This document shows, piece after piece, positions 19,106 to 28,477 of a DNA stretch of 64,000 bases (the first letter of the stretch is position 1; every line of letters begins with the position of its first letter). Both the position numbers and the translations under genes were made by a program. Source of the stretch: Mariniflexile sp. AS56 (GTDB lineage: Bacteria > Bacteroidota > Bacteroidia > Flavobacteriales > Flavobacteriaceae); assembly GCF_030552475.1 (NCBI RefSeq), contig NZ_JAUPED010000008.1:124001-188000 (forward strand), in the 5' to 3' direction. The notes under the pieces were generated by a model that was not told the DNA's origin, did no database searches, and saw only the letters and a program-made list of their open reading frames with translations.

Positions 19106-19558
19106 CTAAACAGATTCAGCTTGCTCTTTTAAAAACGTGTTTCTAGTTATTAAAAGGTTGGTCATATACTTTTTCAAAAACAACCAATTTGCTAATTTCC
19201 CTAAAAGACCATAAGGTGATTCAAAAGAGAAAACATCAGTTATTTTTGTAGTATTTCCGATTTTTTGAAAATAATGCTCATGTCGAAAGCTTTTGAATGC
19301 TCCAGAAACCATTTCATCTACAAAGTAGTTTGGAGACTCAAACACTGTTATCTTAGAAGTTAATTGCTGCTTAACACCAAAATGCGTTGCTTCCCAAGTA
19401 ACCCATTCACCTAATTCTATTAGTCCTGAAGTTTTACCTGCAACCGCTTTCTCATTTGAATGTTTGAGTGATTCTTTATGAAAATCAATATTCCGTGCTA
19501 AATCAAAACAGGTTTTAACTCCTGCATTTACAAGCATATTGATTTCTATTTTAGGCAT
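19106..19558 (-). CDS. SRPBCC (START-like) family protein
   Basis: A 150-residue soluble protein with the polyketide-cyclase/START-like helix-grip pattern: an N-terminal FDLARNIDFHKES segment, a central WVTWEATHFG segment, an FRHEHYF strand and a C-terminal amphipathic helix (YMTNLLITRNTFLKEQAE). Such domains bind hydrophobic ligands or act as cell-division inhibitor-like proteins. No catalytic residues can be assigned. It sits 65 bp before the EamA gene on the same strand and could be co-transcribed with it. Confidence 0.78.
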   Translation of the reverse strand: MPKIEINMLVNAGVKTCFDLARNIDFHKESLKHSNEKAVAGKTSGLIELGEWVTWEATHFGVKQQLTSKITVFESPNYFVDEMVSGAFKSFRHEHYFQKIGNTTKITDVFSFESPYGLLGKLANWLFLKKYMTNLLITRNTFLKEQAESV

Positions 19559-19577
19559 GGCTTCGTTTTTAAAATAA

Positions 19578-19605
19578 AGATTGCTTCACTACGTTCGCAA
19601 TGACG
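19578..19605. repeat. REP-like element with ATTGC/GCAAT arms
   Basis: The minus strand reads CGTCATTGCGAACGTAGTGAAGCAATCT, close to a short intergenic repeat core (GTCATTGCGA...GCAATCT) common in many bacterial genomes. Arms ATTGC (19580-19584) and GCAAT (19597-19601) can pair. Confidence 0.55.
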
Positions 19606-19674
19606 TATACAAATAAGCTCTTTTATAAAAACGAAGCCATCTAAAAATCTAAGATTCTAACGATCTATTTTAAA

Positions 19675-20769
19675 CTATACGTTAAATAAGAAATGCATTA
19701 CATCGCCATCTTTAACAATGTAGTTCTTTCCTTCAACACGCATTTTACCAGCTTCTTTTACTTTGGCTTCACTTCCAAAAGCGACATAATCATCATAACC
19801 AATTACTTCAGCTCTAATAAAGCCTTTTTCAAAATCGGTATGGATAACACCGGCTGCTTGTGGTGCAGAAGCACCTATATCGATAGTCCACGCACGCACT
19901 TCTTTAACACCTGCTGTGAAATATGTTTGTTGTTTTAATAATTTATAGGCAGAACGAATTAATTTAGCAGAACCTGCTTCGTCTAACCCGATGTCTTGTA
20001 AAAACATTTGACGCTCTTCATAATCATCCAACTCGGTAATATCAGCTTCCGTACCTACAGCTAAAAATAACACTTCTGCATTTTCATCTTTAACGGCTTC
20101 TTTCACCAAATCAACATATTTATTACCAGATACGGCAGATGCTTCATCAACATTACACACATACATCACTGGTTTTTCAGTAATAAACTGTGACGGTTTT
20201 ACAAAATCTTCATAATCATCTTCACTAAATTCTAAAGCACGTACAGAAATACCGGCTTCTAAACTTTCTTTTATTCTTAATAAAACAGCTTCTTCTTTTT
20301 GGGCTTCTTTATTACCTGTTTTAGCAGCACGCTTTACTTTATCAAGTTTCTTATCTACAGTTTCAAGATCTTTAAGCTGTAACTCCATATCGATAGTTTC
20401 CTTATCGCGAATCGGGTTTACATTGCCATCAACATGCACAATATTATCATTATCAAAACAACGCAATACATGTAATATAGCATCGGTTTCACGAATGTTT
20501 GCAAGAAACTGATTTCCTAAACCTTCACCTTTACTAGCTCCTTTTACCAAACCAGCAATATCTACAATCTCTACAGTTGCCGGTTGCACACGCACAGGGT
20601 TTACCAAATCTGTAAGTTTTTCTAAACGCTTGTCTGGCACATTCACCACACCAATATTAGGTTCGATAGTACAAAATGGAAAGTTTGCACTTTGCGCTTT
20701 GGCATTAGACAAACAATTAAATAAAGTCGATTTCCCTACGTTTGGCAATCCTACAATACCTGCTTTCAT
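19675..20769 (-). CDS. ychF: Redox-regulated ATPase YchF (Obg/OLA1 family)
   Basis: YchF is a ribosome-associated P-loop ATPase linked to oxidative stress. The P-loop GLPNVGKST is at 6-14, the switch II region reads VDIAGLVKGASKGEG, and the base-specifying motif is NVDE in place of the NKxD of true GTPases, as expected for ATP-preferring YchF. A C-terminal TGS domain covers about 280-364 and ends VKDGDVMHFLFNV. The 364-residue length is standard. The gene is transcribed away from the next TonB receptor gene and is followed by a REP-like element. Confidence 0.96.
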   Translation of the reverse strand: MKAGIVGLPNVGKSTLFNCLSNAKAQSANFPFCTIEPNIGVVNVPDKRLEKLTDLVNPVRVQPATVEIVDIAGLVKGASKGEGLGNQFLANIRETDAILHVLRCFDNDNIVHVDGNVNPIRDKETIDMELQLKDLETVDKKLDKVKRAAKTGNKEAQKEEAVLLRIKESLEAGISVRALEFSEDDYEDFVKPSQFITEKPVMYVCNVDEASAVSGNKYVDLVKEAVKDENAEVLFLAVGTEADITELDDYEERQMFLQDIGLDEAGSAKLIRSAYKLLKQQTYFTAGVKEVRAWTIDIGASAPQAAGVIHTDFEKGFIRAEVIGYDDYVAFGSEAKVKEAGKMRVEGKNYIVKDGDVMHFLFNV

Positions 20770-20996
20770 TGAAATTTATTTTTTTCATTTCCGCAAATGC
20801 GAAAATTTTAATTTAAGGCTGCAAAGATATACTATATAAAGTGTATTTTATAATTTAATTCAAAATTCGGCTGCATACTTTTTATTATTTTATAAAGTGT
20901 TTTTAGGATGTCATTTAAAACAACTCCATAAAAACAATTTATTTTCTTCCATAATTTCCCATATCTTAGCAACTATAACTCAAACAACTAATTTTT

Positions 20997-23678
20997 ATGA
21001 AACACATTTACTTTTTAGTGCTTGTACTATTTAGCATTAACTACTCCCTCGCACAAAACATTACAGGAACGGTTAAAGACCCTTCTGGCATCCCATTGCC
21101 GGGTGTAAATATTGTTGTGAAAGGAACGACTAACGGTACAACATCCGACTTTGATGGTAAATACACCATTAATGCGACCCCTACCGCCACACTTGTTTTT
21201 AGTTACATTGGGTACAACTCTGCCACTATAGACATTAATAACAGAACCAACATTAATATTACTTTAGAAGAAGGTGTAAGCCTTGACGAAGTTGTTTTAG
21301 TAGGATCTCGCAGCCCAAAAAGAACAGCCGTAGATACAGCTGTAGCTATTGATGTTATTGATGTAGCGCAAATTTCTACCCAAGTTGGTAAAGTGGAAAT
21401 AAATGAAATGCTACAATATGCAGCACCTTCATTTAATGCCAATAAACAAACAGGTTCTGATGGTGCCGATCACGTAGACCCTGCATCTTTAAGAGGTTTA
21501 GGTCCTGACCAAACACTTGTTTTAATTAATGGTAAACGTAGACACCAATCGTCTTTAATCAATGTTTTTGGTACTAGAGGTCGTGGTAATACAGGAACCG
21601 ATTTAAATGCTATTCCTGCTTCATCTATTAAAAGAATAGAAATTTTAAGAGATGGTGCTTCTGCTCAATATGGGTCGGATGCGATTGCAGGTGTTATCAA
21701 TATTGTTTTAAAAGATAATATTGATGAATTAACAGGAAGCGTAAGCTACGGTGCATACAGCACTAACGCCGATGTAAACACTGCTGATTTTGGCGAATAT
21801 GGCGCATGGAATACCGATGGTTATAGATTAGACACGGAAAGAGACGGAAACGCTATTGGAAAAGACAAAAATTTTGATGGTGGCTCTATGAAAGTAACTG
21901 CTAACTATGGTTTTGAAATTGGTGAAGGTGGCTATGCCAACTTTACTACCGAGTATTTAAGTAAGAACAAAACTTTACGTCCCGCTTTCGATTTCAGAAA
22001 AGGTTTTGGTGAGGCTGCTATAGATGGCTTTAATTTCTTCGGAAATGTTGCTATTCCTGTTTCTGACAACACAGAAGTTTATGCTTTTGGTGGTAGAAAT
22101 TATAGAGATACAGATGCTTATGCATTTACAAGAAACGGTGGTGAACGTGTTGTAGAATCTATTTACCCTAATGGATTTACACCTAGAATCACATCTATTA
22201 TTACAGATAATTCACTTTCTGCAGGTGTAAGAACAACGACCGAGAGTGGTTGGAAAATTGATATTAGTAATACCTACGGAAAAAATAATTTCCACTACTT
22301 TATTAAAGGAACATTAAACGCATCGTTAGAAGAAACATCACCTACAGATTTTGATGCAGGTGGACATAGCTTAAGCCAAAACACAATTAATTTTGATTTT
22401 TCAAAATATTATGATGATGTATTAAGCGGTATGAACTTAGCTTTTGGTGCTGAATACAGAACTGAAAACTTTATGATTTTTGCTGGAGAAGAACGCTCTT
22501 ATGGAACTTATACAGAAGGCCGTATTCTAATTACCGACCCAGAAAATCAAGATGCACAAGCTGAAGATGATGATGGTAACCCGCGCCCAGGAGGCTCTCA
22601 AGGTTTCCCAGGCTACAGTCCTGCTAACGAAGTAAACAGAAGCCGAAGCAATTTATCGCTTTATGCTGATGCGGAATTCGATTTAACCGAGACATTCTTA
22701 ATAAGTGCAGCAGCCCGTTTTGAAGACTTTAGCGATTTTGGAAGCACTGTTAATGGAAAATTAGCAGCACGTCTTAAAGCTACAGATAATATTAATATTC
22801 GTGGATCTGTAAGTACAGGTTTTAGAGCGCCATCATTAGCTCAAATATATTACAACTTGAAATTCACAAACTTTGTGGGGGGCCAAGCGTTAGAATCTCT
22901 TTTATCTCCTAACAACAGTCCTGTAACGGCCTCTTTTGGTATTGGCCCGTTAAAAGAAGAAAAAGCATTTAATGCTGCATTAGGGTTCACATCTTCTTTT
23001 GGAGATTTCACAGCGACAGTAGATGGTTACTATATTAATGTAAAAGACCGTATCGTATTAACAGGTAATTTTGATGCACCACAAATTGAAAATGTAGAGG
23101 CTGCACAATTTTTCGCTAATGGTGCCGATACAAAAACCACCGGTTTAGATGTTATTTTAGCGTATAAAACAAGACTGGCAGACGATAGTTCTATTGGTGC
23201 TACCTTTTTAGGAAACTTTAACGACATGAAAATTGACAAAGTAAAAAATGGCGCCTTAGATGAGCAAACCTTTTTTGGGGAACGCGATAAAGCTTTCTTG
23301 TTAACCTCTGCTCCAAAAAGTAAAATGAGTTTAAATTTAAACTACAGTAAAGATATATTTGATGCTGCTTTAACCTTTACCAAATTTAGTGAAGTTGAAT
23401 TATTAGATTACCAAATGTATGAAGATGTTGCCGATTACGGTTCACTTGCTCAACAAGTAACAGCCGCAACAGATGCTTATGCATCTAAAATAGTAACAGA
23501 TTTAAATCTGGGCTTGAAACTATCTGAAAGTTTAAAACTTAATATAGGAAGCAATAACCTATTCAACATCTACCCAGACCAACAAGACGACTGGACAGAA
23601 GCTGGAGGTTATTGGGATTCTGTACAAATGGGCTTTGGTGGTGCTTACTACTACGCAAAACTTAATTACAAGTTTTAA
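20997..23678 (+). CDS. TonB-dependent outer-membrane receptor
   Basis: This 893-residue protein has a signal peptide (1-19). The CarboxypepD_reg-like domain occupies about 21-100 (ITGTVKDPSGIPLPGVNI...GTTSDFDGKYTI), then the plug at about 115-225 (LRGLGPDQTLVLINGKRRHQ, DGASAQYGSDAIAGVINIVL) and a 22-strand barrel ending in an aromatic residue (LNYKF). The GTTNGTTSDFDGKY segment is typical of SusC-like and similar receptors, but there is no SusD gene next to it, so a carbohydrate role is not supported. The substrate is unknown. The upstream region has TATCTTAG at 20962-20969, a possible -7 box. A strong terminator follows. Confidence 0.92.
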   Translation: MKHIYFLVLVLFSINYSLAQNITGTVKDPSGIPLPGVNIVVKGTTNGTTSDFDGKYTINATPTATLVFSYIGYNSATIDINNRTNINITLEEGVSLDEVVLVGSRSPKRTAVDTAVAIDVIDVAQISTQVGKVEINEMLQYAAPSFNANKQTGSDGADHVDPASLRGLGPDQTLVLINGKRRHQSSLINVFGTRGRGNTGTDLNAIPASSIKRIEILRDGASAQYGSDAIAGVINIVLKDNIDELTGSVSYGAYSTNADVNTADFGEYGAWNTDGYRLDTERDGNAIGKDKNFDGGSMKVTANYGFEIGEGGYANFTTEYLSKNKTLRPAFDFRKGFGEAAIDGFNFFGNVAIPVSDNTEVYAFGGRNYRDTDAYAFTRNGGERVVESIYPNGFTPRITSIITDNSLSAGVRTTTESGWKIDISNTYGKNNFHYFIKGTLNASLEETSPTDFDAGGHSLSQNTINFDFSKYYDDVLSGMNLAFGAEYRTENFMIFAGEERSYGTYTEGRILITDPENQDAQAEDDDGNPRPGGSQGFPGYSPANEVNRSRSNLSLYADAEFDLTETFLISAAARFEDFSDFGSTVNGKLAARLKATDNINIRGSVSTGFRAPSLAQIYYNLKFTNFVGGQALESLLSPNNSPVTASFGIGPLKEEKAFNAALGFTSSFGDFTATVDGYYINVKDRIVLTGNFDAPQIENVEAAQFFANGADTKTTGLDVILAYKTRLADDSSIGATFLGNFNDMKIDKVKNGALDEQTFFGERDKAFLLTSAPKSKMSLNLNYSKDIFDAALTFTKFSEVELLDYQMYEDVADYGSLAQQVTAATDAYASKIVTDLNLGLKLSESLKLNIGSNNLFNIYPDQQDDWTEAGGYWDSVQMGFGGAYYYAKLNYKF

Positions 23679-23703
23679 TTATAGAACATCTTTTTTTAAT
23701 TAA

Positions 23704-23738
23704 GAAAACCGAACTATATAGTTCGGTTTTCTTTTTTT
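23704..23738 (+). terminator. Palindromic terminator after the first TonB receptor gene
   Basis: A perfect 28-bp palindrome has arms GAAAACCGAAC (23704-23714) and GTTCGGTTTTC (23721-23731) around TATATA. Seven T follow. Confidence 0.9.
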
Positions 23739-23828
23739 CATACGTTCATAGTACAATACATGCCTCCACTTAAGAAACTGAAAACACTTCTAAAAAAACA
23801 GATTAGCAACTCTTCAAATTAAAATTTG

Positions 23829-23836
23829 TACGTTTG
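23829..23836 (+). promoter_or_regulatory. Candidate -7 box TACGTTTG for the methyltransferase gene
   Basis: This is an exact TAnnTTTG match 39 bases before the ATG at 23876. TTAG at 23803-23806 could serve as a -33 element. Confidence 0.45.
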
Positions 23837-23875
23837 TTTTAATATCTAAATTGAATACAGACTCATAACTTGTTT

Positions 23876-24553
23876 ATGAAGCACAAACCTAACGAAACTA
23901 AAAAACCAAAAACACCCTGGCCTACTAAAGATGCCATGGAGCAAGTGTATGCCATGAAACTTTGGGGTGATAATAAATCTGATTTCTATTCAGGATCAGG
24001 ATCGCATCATCCTGAAATTACATCCCCTTATTTAGATGCATTAATACCTTTTTTAACATCATTTAAAAACCCGCTTGTGGTTTGCGATTTAGGCTGTGGC
24101 GATTTTAATATAGGGAAAGAATTAGTTAAGCACACCAAAGAATATATTGGGGTCGATATCGTTACAAATCTTATAACCCATAATAAAACACATTTTAAAG
24201 CTGATAATTTAGAGTTTAAGTGTTTGGATATTGCTCTAGACCCTTTACCCTCTGGAGACTGTGCATTATTGAGACAAGTACTGCAACATCTATCGAACAC
24301 TGAAATACAAAGCATAATAAGTAAGCTAGCCCAATATAAGTATGTTATTTTAACTGAACATCTACCCCAAGGCGATTTCACGCCTAATAAAGATATTATT
24401 TCAGGCCAAGGCATTAGGCTAAAAAAACAAAGTGGTTTAAATTTATTAGCATCACCATTCCATTTCAAAATAAAAGAAGAAAAACAATTAGTGTCTACTG
24501 TTTTATCCAATGGTAAAGGAGTTATTACCACAACCCTCTATACTTTATTCTAG
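23876..24553 (+). CDS. Class I SAM-dependent methyltransferase
   Basis: A 225-residue soluble protein with the Rossmann motif I VVCDLGCGDFN at about 68-78 and the acidic motif II EYIGVDIV. A DCALLRQVLQHL segment marks the end of strand 4. These fit a class I SAM-binding fold (Methyltransf_11/25-like); the substrate is unknown. The N-terminal DAMEQVYAMKLWG and SGSGSHHPE segments resemble small bacterial methyltransferases of unknown target. I start at the ATG (23876); a TTG six bases earlier is in frame but less likely. It is monocistronic, between two terminators. Confidence 0.8.
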   Translation: MKHKPNETKKPKTPWPTKDAMEQVYAMKLWGDNKSDFYSGSGSHHPEITSPYLDALIPFLTSFKNPLVVCDLGCGDFNIGKELVKHTKEYIGVDIVTNLITHNKTHFKADNLEFKCLDIALDPLPSGDCALLRQVLQHLSNTEIQSIISKLAQYKYVILTEHLPQGDFTPNKDIISGQGIRLKKQSGLNLLASPFHFKIKEEKQLVSTVLSNGKGVITTTLYTLF

Positions 24554-24577
24554 ATTTCTTTTATTCATTACAATAAC

Positions 24578-24605
24578 AAAAAAAAACCCCAAGCCAAAGC
24601 TCAGG
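24578..24605 (-). terminator. Minus-strand terminator after the ferredoxin gene
   Basis: Read on the minus strand, CCTGAGC and GCTTGGG form a 7-bp stem with two G-U pairs and a 4-base loop (plus coordinates 24599-24605 and 24588-24594). About nine T follow (plus-strand A-run 24578-24586). Confidence 0.65.
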
Positions 24606-24662
24606 ATTTTATAGTATTAAAATTGACAACTACTCATTATCAATTATTCGTTTTTTAATAAT

Positions 24663-25016
24663 CTACCCTTCAGGGTGCATAAAACGTTGTTTCGCTAAAA
24701 GCGCTTCTTCAGTTTCTACATGCTCGTCATCAGGTACACAACAATCTACAGGGCAAACTGCAGCACATTGTGGCTCGTCATGAAACCCTTTACATTCTGT
24801 ACATTTATCAGGTACTATATAGTAAAGTTCATCACTAACTGGTTCTTGAGCTTCTTCAGCATCTACTTCAGTACCGTTTGTTAATACTACTTTACCAGTT
24901 AAACTAGTTCCATCTTTGTAACGCCAGTCGTCTGCGCCTTCATATATTGCTGTATTTGGGCACTCAGGTTCGCAAGCACCACAATTTATACATTCGTCTG
25001 TTATAATAATTGCCAT
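24663..25016 (-). CDS. 4Fe-4S dicluster ferredoxin
   Basis: A 117-residue, acidic electron carrier. The first cluster motif is Cys9-Cys12-Cys15 with Cys19 ([12 protein letters not shown]); the second is Cys72, Cys75, Cys84 and Cys88 (CTEC...CAAVCP), with an eight-residue spacer typical of 2[4Fe-4S] ferredoxins of the Alvin type. The start is the ATG at 25016 (MAIIITDEC). A longer in-frame start at 25085 overlaps the neighbouring gene's start and adds non-conserved residues. It is divergent from the acyl-CoA reductase gene across 67 bp. Linkage suggests it may feed electrons to a nearby or unlinked enzyme; the partner is not shown. Confidence 0.92.
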   Translation of the reverse strand: MAIIITDECINCGACEPECPNTAIYEGADDWRYKDGTSLTGKVVLTNGTEVDAEEAQEPVSDELYYIVPDKCTECKGFHDEPQCAAVCPVDCCVPDDEHVETEEALLAKQRFMHPEG

Positions 25017-25031
25017 AGTGTATTTTCTTTC

Positions 25032-25039
25032 TAACTTTG
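25032..25039 (+). promoter_or_regulatory. Candidate -7 box TAACTTTG for the acyl-CoA reductase gene
   Basis: This is an exact TAnnTTTG match on the plus strand with ATTG (25009-25012) 19 bases upstream as a possible -33 box. The ATG is at 25084. Confidence 0.55.
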
Positions 25040-25045
25040 TACTCG

Positions 25046-25077
25046 CAAAAATAACGCCAAAACTATTCATAACCAAA
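25046..25077 (-). promoter_or_regulatory. Consensus-type promoter for the ferredoxin gene
   Basis: On the minus strand TTTG (25077-25074), 20 bases, then TATTTTTG (25053-25046) matches the Bacteroidota form TTTG-N19-21-TAnnTTTG. It is the best promoter candidate in the window and interleaves with the divergent plus-strand box at 25032. Confidence 0.6.
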
Positions 25078-25083
25078 TTAAGC

Positions 25084-26145
25084 ATGCAATTACAACAAAG
25101 AATTTACGCATTTGTGAAATTAGGAGATTTTTTAAGTCAATTTTCTAATGAAATTATTCAAAAGAAGGATAATATTGAACATAACGAATTATTCTTTGAC
25201 GGTTTCAAGCACCAATTAAAGCTGGCCCGAGAACACAATGGTTGGTTTACGTCAGAAAACATTCAGTTTGCCATTACGGGTTGGGTCGAGTCTTTAACCG
25301 AGGCCAATTTAAGCAAATGGCTTGCTCCTTATAATATGGAAAACACCACTTCAAAACAAGTGGCCATTATTATGGCGGGCAATATTCCGTTGGTTGGGTT
25401 TCACGATTTTCTATCAGTTTTAATTTCGGGACACCGGGTACTTGTTAAACAATCATCAAACGATAAACACCTCCTTCCCTATTTAGCTAAATATTTAGAA
25501 TTTGTAGAACCGGAATTTAAAGGTGCTATTACGTTTACAGAAGGTAAAATTGAAAACTTTGACGCCGTTATTGCTACAGGAAGTAACAATACAGCCCGTT
25601 ATTTTGAATATTACTTTAAAGGAAAACCTTCTATTATTAGAAACAACAGAAACTCAGTCGCTGTGATTACTGGAAATGAAACTGAAACCGATTTTAAAAA
25701 CCTTTCAGAAGATATTTTTAGATATTACGGTTTGGGTTGCAGAAACGTTTCGAAACTATTTTTACCCAAAAATTATAATTTTGACGCCTTTTTTAATGGC
25801 ATGTACCATTGGCACAATATTATTGATAAGGCGAAATACGCCAATAATTACGACTACAACAAAGCCGTGTATTTAATGAGTGAATTCGACATGCTGGAAA
25901 ATGGTTTTTTAATGATTAAAGAAGATGCCAGTTACGCTTCGCCAATAGCCACTGTTTTTTATGAATTTTATGAAGGTTTGGACCAATTAAAAGAAAAACT
26001 GGAAGCAGATAGTAGTCGAATTCAGTGCATTGTTTCTAACGGATTTACAGAAAACGAAATCGCATTTGGTGCCACACAAAAACCACAACTTTGGGATTAT
26101 GCGGATAGTGTCGATTCTATTGAATTTTTATTAGCAATATCCTAA
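25084..26145 (+). CDS. LuxC-type acyl-CoA reductase family protein
   Basis: This 353-residue protein resembles the acyl-CoA reductase family (LuxC fold, related to aldehyde dehydrogenases). Features are a [11 protein letters not shown] segment, VKQSSND, the [15 protein letters not shown] cofactor region and Cys219 in [11 protein letters not shown], which aligns with the thioester-forming cysteine. Members reduce acyl-CoA or acyl-thioester to aldehyde with NADPH. No luxDABE genes are near, so bioluminescence is not implied. The ATG at 25084 gives the conserved start; an earlier frame start at 25018 overlaps the divergent ferredoxin promoter. It lies 73 bp before serC on the same strand. Confidence 0.82.
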   Translation: MQLQQRIYAFVKLGDFLSQFSNEIIQKKDNIEHNELFFDGFKHQLKLAREHNGWFTSENIQFAITGWVESLTEANLSKWLAPYNMENTTSKQVAIIMAGNIPLVGFHDFLSVLISGHRVLVKQSSNDKHLLPYLAKYLEFVEPEFKGAITFTEGKIENFDAVIATGSNNTARYFEYYFKGKPSIIRNNRNSVAVITGNETETDFKNLSEDIFRYYGLGCRNVSKLFLPKNYNFDAFFNGMYHWHNIIDKAKYANNYDYNKAVYLMSEFDMLENGFLMIKEDASYASPIATVFYEFYEGLDQLKEKLEADSSRIQCIVSNGFTENEIAFGATQKPQLWDYADSVDSIEFLLAIS

Positions 26146-26218
26146 AAAAATTATCGAATATTTAGCATTAAATTTCTAATTAATTAGCAACTTTGCATCT
26201 TTAAATTCTACAACAAAA

Positions 26219-27283
26219 ATGAAGAAACACAACTTTAGTGCAGGACCAAGTATTTTACCACAAGAAGTAATCCTTAAATCTTCTCAGGCAATTCTTGATT
26301 TTAATGATGACGGATTATCTATTTTAGAAATATCTCATAGAAGTAAAGCTTTTATTGATGTTATGGAAAATGCCAGAGCATTGGTTATAGAACTTTTAGG
26401 CTTAGAAGGTAAAGGTTACAAAGCTTTATTTTTACAAGGTGGTGCTAGTTCACAGTTTTTAATGGTTGCCATGAATCTTTTAGAAAAAAAAGCGGGTTAT
26501 TTAAATACTGGAGCGTGGAGTAATAAAGCCATTAAGGAAGCTAAAAACATTGGTGATATTTACGAAGTAGCATCTTCTAAAGACGCTAACTTTAATAATA
26601 TTCCTAAAGGATATTCAATTCCTTCAGATTACGATTATTTCCACTGCACATCAAACAATACTATTTTTGGAACACAAATGAAATCATTCCCTAACTCTCC
26701 AATCCCTATGGTTTGCGATATGAGTAGTGATATTTTTTCTCGTGTGCTAGACTTTACACAATTCGATTTAATCTATGCTGGTGCTCAAAAAAATATGGGA
26801 CCTGCTGGAACAACACTTGTTGTTGTTAAAGAAGAAATTTTAGGAAAAGTATCTCGTACTATTCCTGCTATATTAGATTACAACTCGCATATTGCTGCAG
26901 ATAGTATGTACAATACACCTCCTGTTTTTCCAGTTTACACAACCATGTTAACTTTAGAATGGTTAAAAAATCTTGGTGGCCTAAAAGCTATTGAAGAATT
27001 GAATGAGAAGAAAGCACAAGTAATGTATTCTGAAATAGACTTAAACCCATTATTCAAAGGTTTCTCTGTAAAAGAAGATCGTTCTTTAATGAATGCTACA
27101 TTTACTTTAGAAGAACAAAAATTAAAAGAAACTTTCGAAACCATGCTTAAAGAAGCAGGTATTAGTGGTGTTAACGGACACAGAAGTGTTGGTGGTTACA
27201 GAGCCTCTATGTACAACGCTTTACCAATTGACAGTGTAAAAGCACTTGTTGAAGTAATGAGCGAATTAGAAAGTAAAGCATAA
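26219..27283 (+). CDS. serC: Phosphoserine aminotransferase SerC
   Basis: SerC transaminates 3-phosphohydroxypyruvate to 3-phosphoserine. The 354-residue protein begins HNFSAGPSILP, has the PLP lysine Lys191 in AGAQKNMGPAG, and ends with HRSVGGYRASMYNA, which contacts the phosphate. It precedes serA by 126 bp on the same strand, so two consecutive steps of serine synthesis are encoded together. CAACTTTG at 26188-26195 is one base from the -7 consensus. Confidence 0.97.
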   Translation: MKKHNFSAGPSILPQEVILKSSQAILDFNDDGLSILEISHRSKAFIDVMENARALVIELLGLEGKGYKALFLQGGASSQFLMVAMNLLEKKAGYLNTGAWSNKAIKEAKNIGDIYEVASSKDANFNNIPKGYSIPSDYDYFHCTSNNTIFGTQMKSFPNSPIPMVCDMSSDIFSRVLDFTQFDLIYAGAQKNMGPAGTTLVVVKEEILGKVSRTIPAILDYNSHIAADSMYNTPPVFPVYTTMLTLEWLKNLGGLKAIEELNEKKAQVMYSEIDLNPLFKGFSVKEDRSLMNATFTLEEQKLKETFETMLKEAGISGVNGHRSVGGYRASMYNALPIDSVKALVEVMSELESKA

Positions 27284-27380
27284 AATTGGTTTGTAGTTGG
27301 CAGTGACAGTTTTCAGTGCTTACTCAAACTTACAAATAATTTAATAAAAGTATAAAGCATATAAGTTCTTGCAACTTAAT

Positions 27381-27408
27381 CTTTAAACTAAAAACTTTAA
27401 ACTAAAAA
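27381..27408 (+). repeat. 14-bp tandem duplication directly before serA
   Basis: CTTTAAACTAAAAA occurs twice in tandem (27381-27394 and 27395-27408), ending one base before the serA ATG. It fills the ribosome-binding region of the serA leader. Confidence 0.7.
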
Positions 27409-27409
27409 A

Positions 27410-28360
27410 ATGAAAGTATTAGCAAACGACGGTATTTCAAAAAGTGGTATTGAAGCCCTTGAAAAAGGTGGTTTTGAAGTTATTACTACTACCGTAGCTC
27501 AAGAACAATTAGCAAACTACATTAACGAAAAACAAATTACTGTTTTATTAGTACGTAGTGCTACAACGGTACGTAAAGAATTAATCGACGTGTGCCCAAG
27601 TATCAAAATTATTGGTCGTGGTGGTGTTGGTATGGATAATATCGATGTTGATTATGCTAAAAGCAAAGGCCTTAGTGTTATAAACACACCTGCTTCTTCA
27701 TCACATTCTGTTGCTGAATTAGTATTTGGTCATTTCTACGGATTAGCACGTTTTTTACATAACTCTAACAGAGAGATGCCTTTAGAAGGTGATGTTAGCT
27801 TTGGTAAATTAAAGAAAGCATACGCTAAAGGTGTAGAACTTAAAGGAAAAACTTTAGGTGTTTTAGGTTTTGGTCGTATTGGTCAAGCTACTGCTAAAGT
27901 TGCTTTAGGTGCTGGAATGAAAGTGATTGCTTTCGATCCGTTTCTTGAAAGTGCTAATTTAGAATTAGACTTTTTTGATGGTCAAAAAGTAAACTTCAAC
28001 ATTGTAACTATTTCTAAAGAAGAAGTTTTAAAACAAGCTGACTTTATTACTTTACACGTACCTGCTCAAAAAGAGTATGTAATTGGTGCCCCAGAATTCG
28101 AATTAATGAAGAAAGGTGTATTTATTGCAAATGCTGCACGTGGTGGAGTTATTGATGAAGCTGCTTTAGTGAACGCTATTGAAAGCGGAAAAGTGGCTGG
28201 TGCTGCTTTAGACGTTTTTGAAAACGAACCAAAACCAGAAATTCAATTATTAATGAATTCCGGATTATCACTTACACCTCATACAGGTGCTGCAACAAAC
28301 GAAGCCCAAGATAGAATTGGTACTGAATTAGCAGAACAAATTATAAGCATCTTAAAATAG
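27410..28360 (+). CDS. serA: D-3-phosphoglycerate dehydrogenase (short form), SerA
   Basis: This D-2-hydroxyacid dehydrogenase of 316 residues has the NAD-binding motif GFGRIG (153-158), the NAARGGVID segment with active-site Arg244, and the catalytic His291 in PHTGAAT. It is the ACT-free short form, as there is no C-terminal regulatory domain after residue 316. Next to serC it almost certainly oxidises 3-phosphoglycerate in serine synthesis. Lack of the ACT domain suggests no serine feedback at that site. A terminator follows 36 bp downstream. Confidence 0.93.
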   Translation: MKVLANDGISKSGIEALEKGGFEVITTTVAQEQLANYINEKQITVLLVRSATTVRKELIDVCPSIKIIGRGGVGMDNIDVDYAKSKGLSVINTPASSSHSVAELVFGHFYGLARFLHNSNREMPLEGDVSFGKLKKAYAKGVELKGKTLGVLGFGRIGQATAKVALGAGMKVIAFDPFLESANLELDFFDGQKVNFNIVTISKEEVLKQADFITLHVPAQKEYVIGAPEFELMKKGVFIANAARGGVIDEAALVNAIESGKVAGAALDVFENEPKPEIQLLMNSGLSLTPHTGAATNEAQDRIGTELAEQIISILK

Positions 28361-28395
28361 GTAACAATTAATTATTGTAATCTATTCGATTTCAT

Positions 28396-28427
28396 AAAGT
28401 CCTAACCCATAAGTTAGGACTTTTTTT
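28396..28427 (+). terminator. Terminator after serA
   Basis: An 11-bp stem AAAGTCCTAAC/GTTAGGACTTT (28396-28406, 28413-28423) with a 6-base loop runs into seven T (28421-28427). Confidence 0.92.
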
Positions 28428-28477
28428 GTACCTTCAACTTTCAATTAAAAGTAGTAAAATAAAACAAATAAATAATC

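Noticed and set aside
24028-24531. 167-codon open frame on the minus strand
   Set aside because: It is antisense to the methyltransferase gene, whose SAM motif is clear, and shows no recognisable domain.
25084-26145. Bioluminescence luxC
   Set aside because: The protein is of LuxC type, but no luxA, luxB, luxD or luxE genes lie near; similar reductases occur in non-luminous Bacteroidota.
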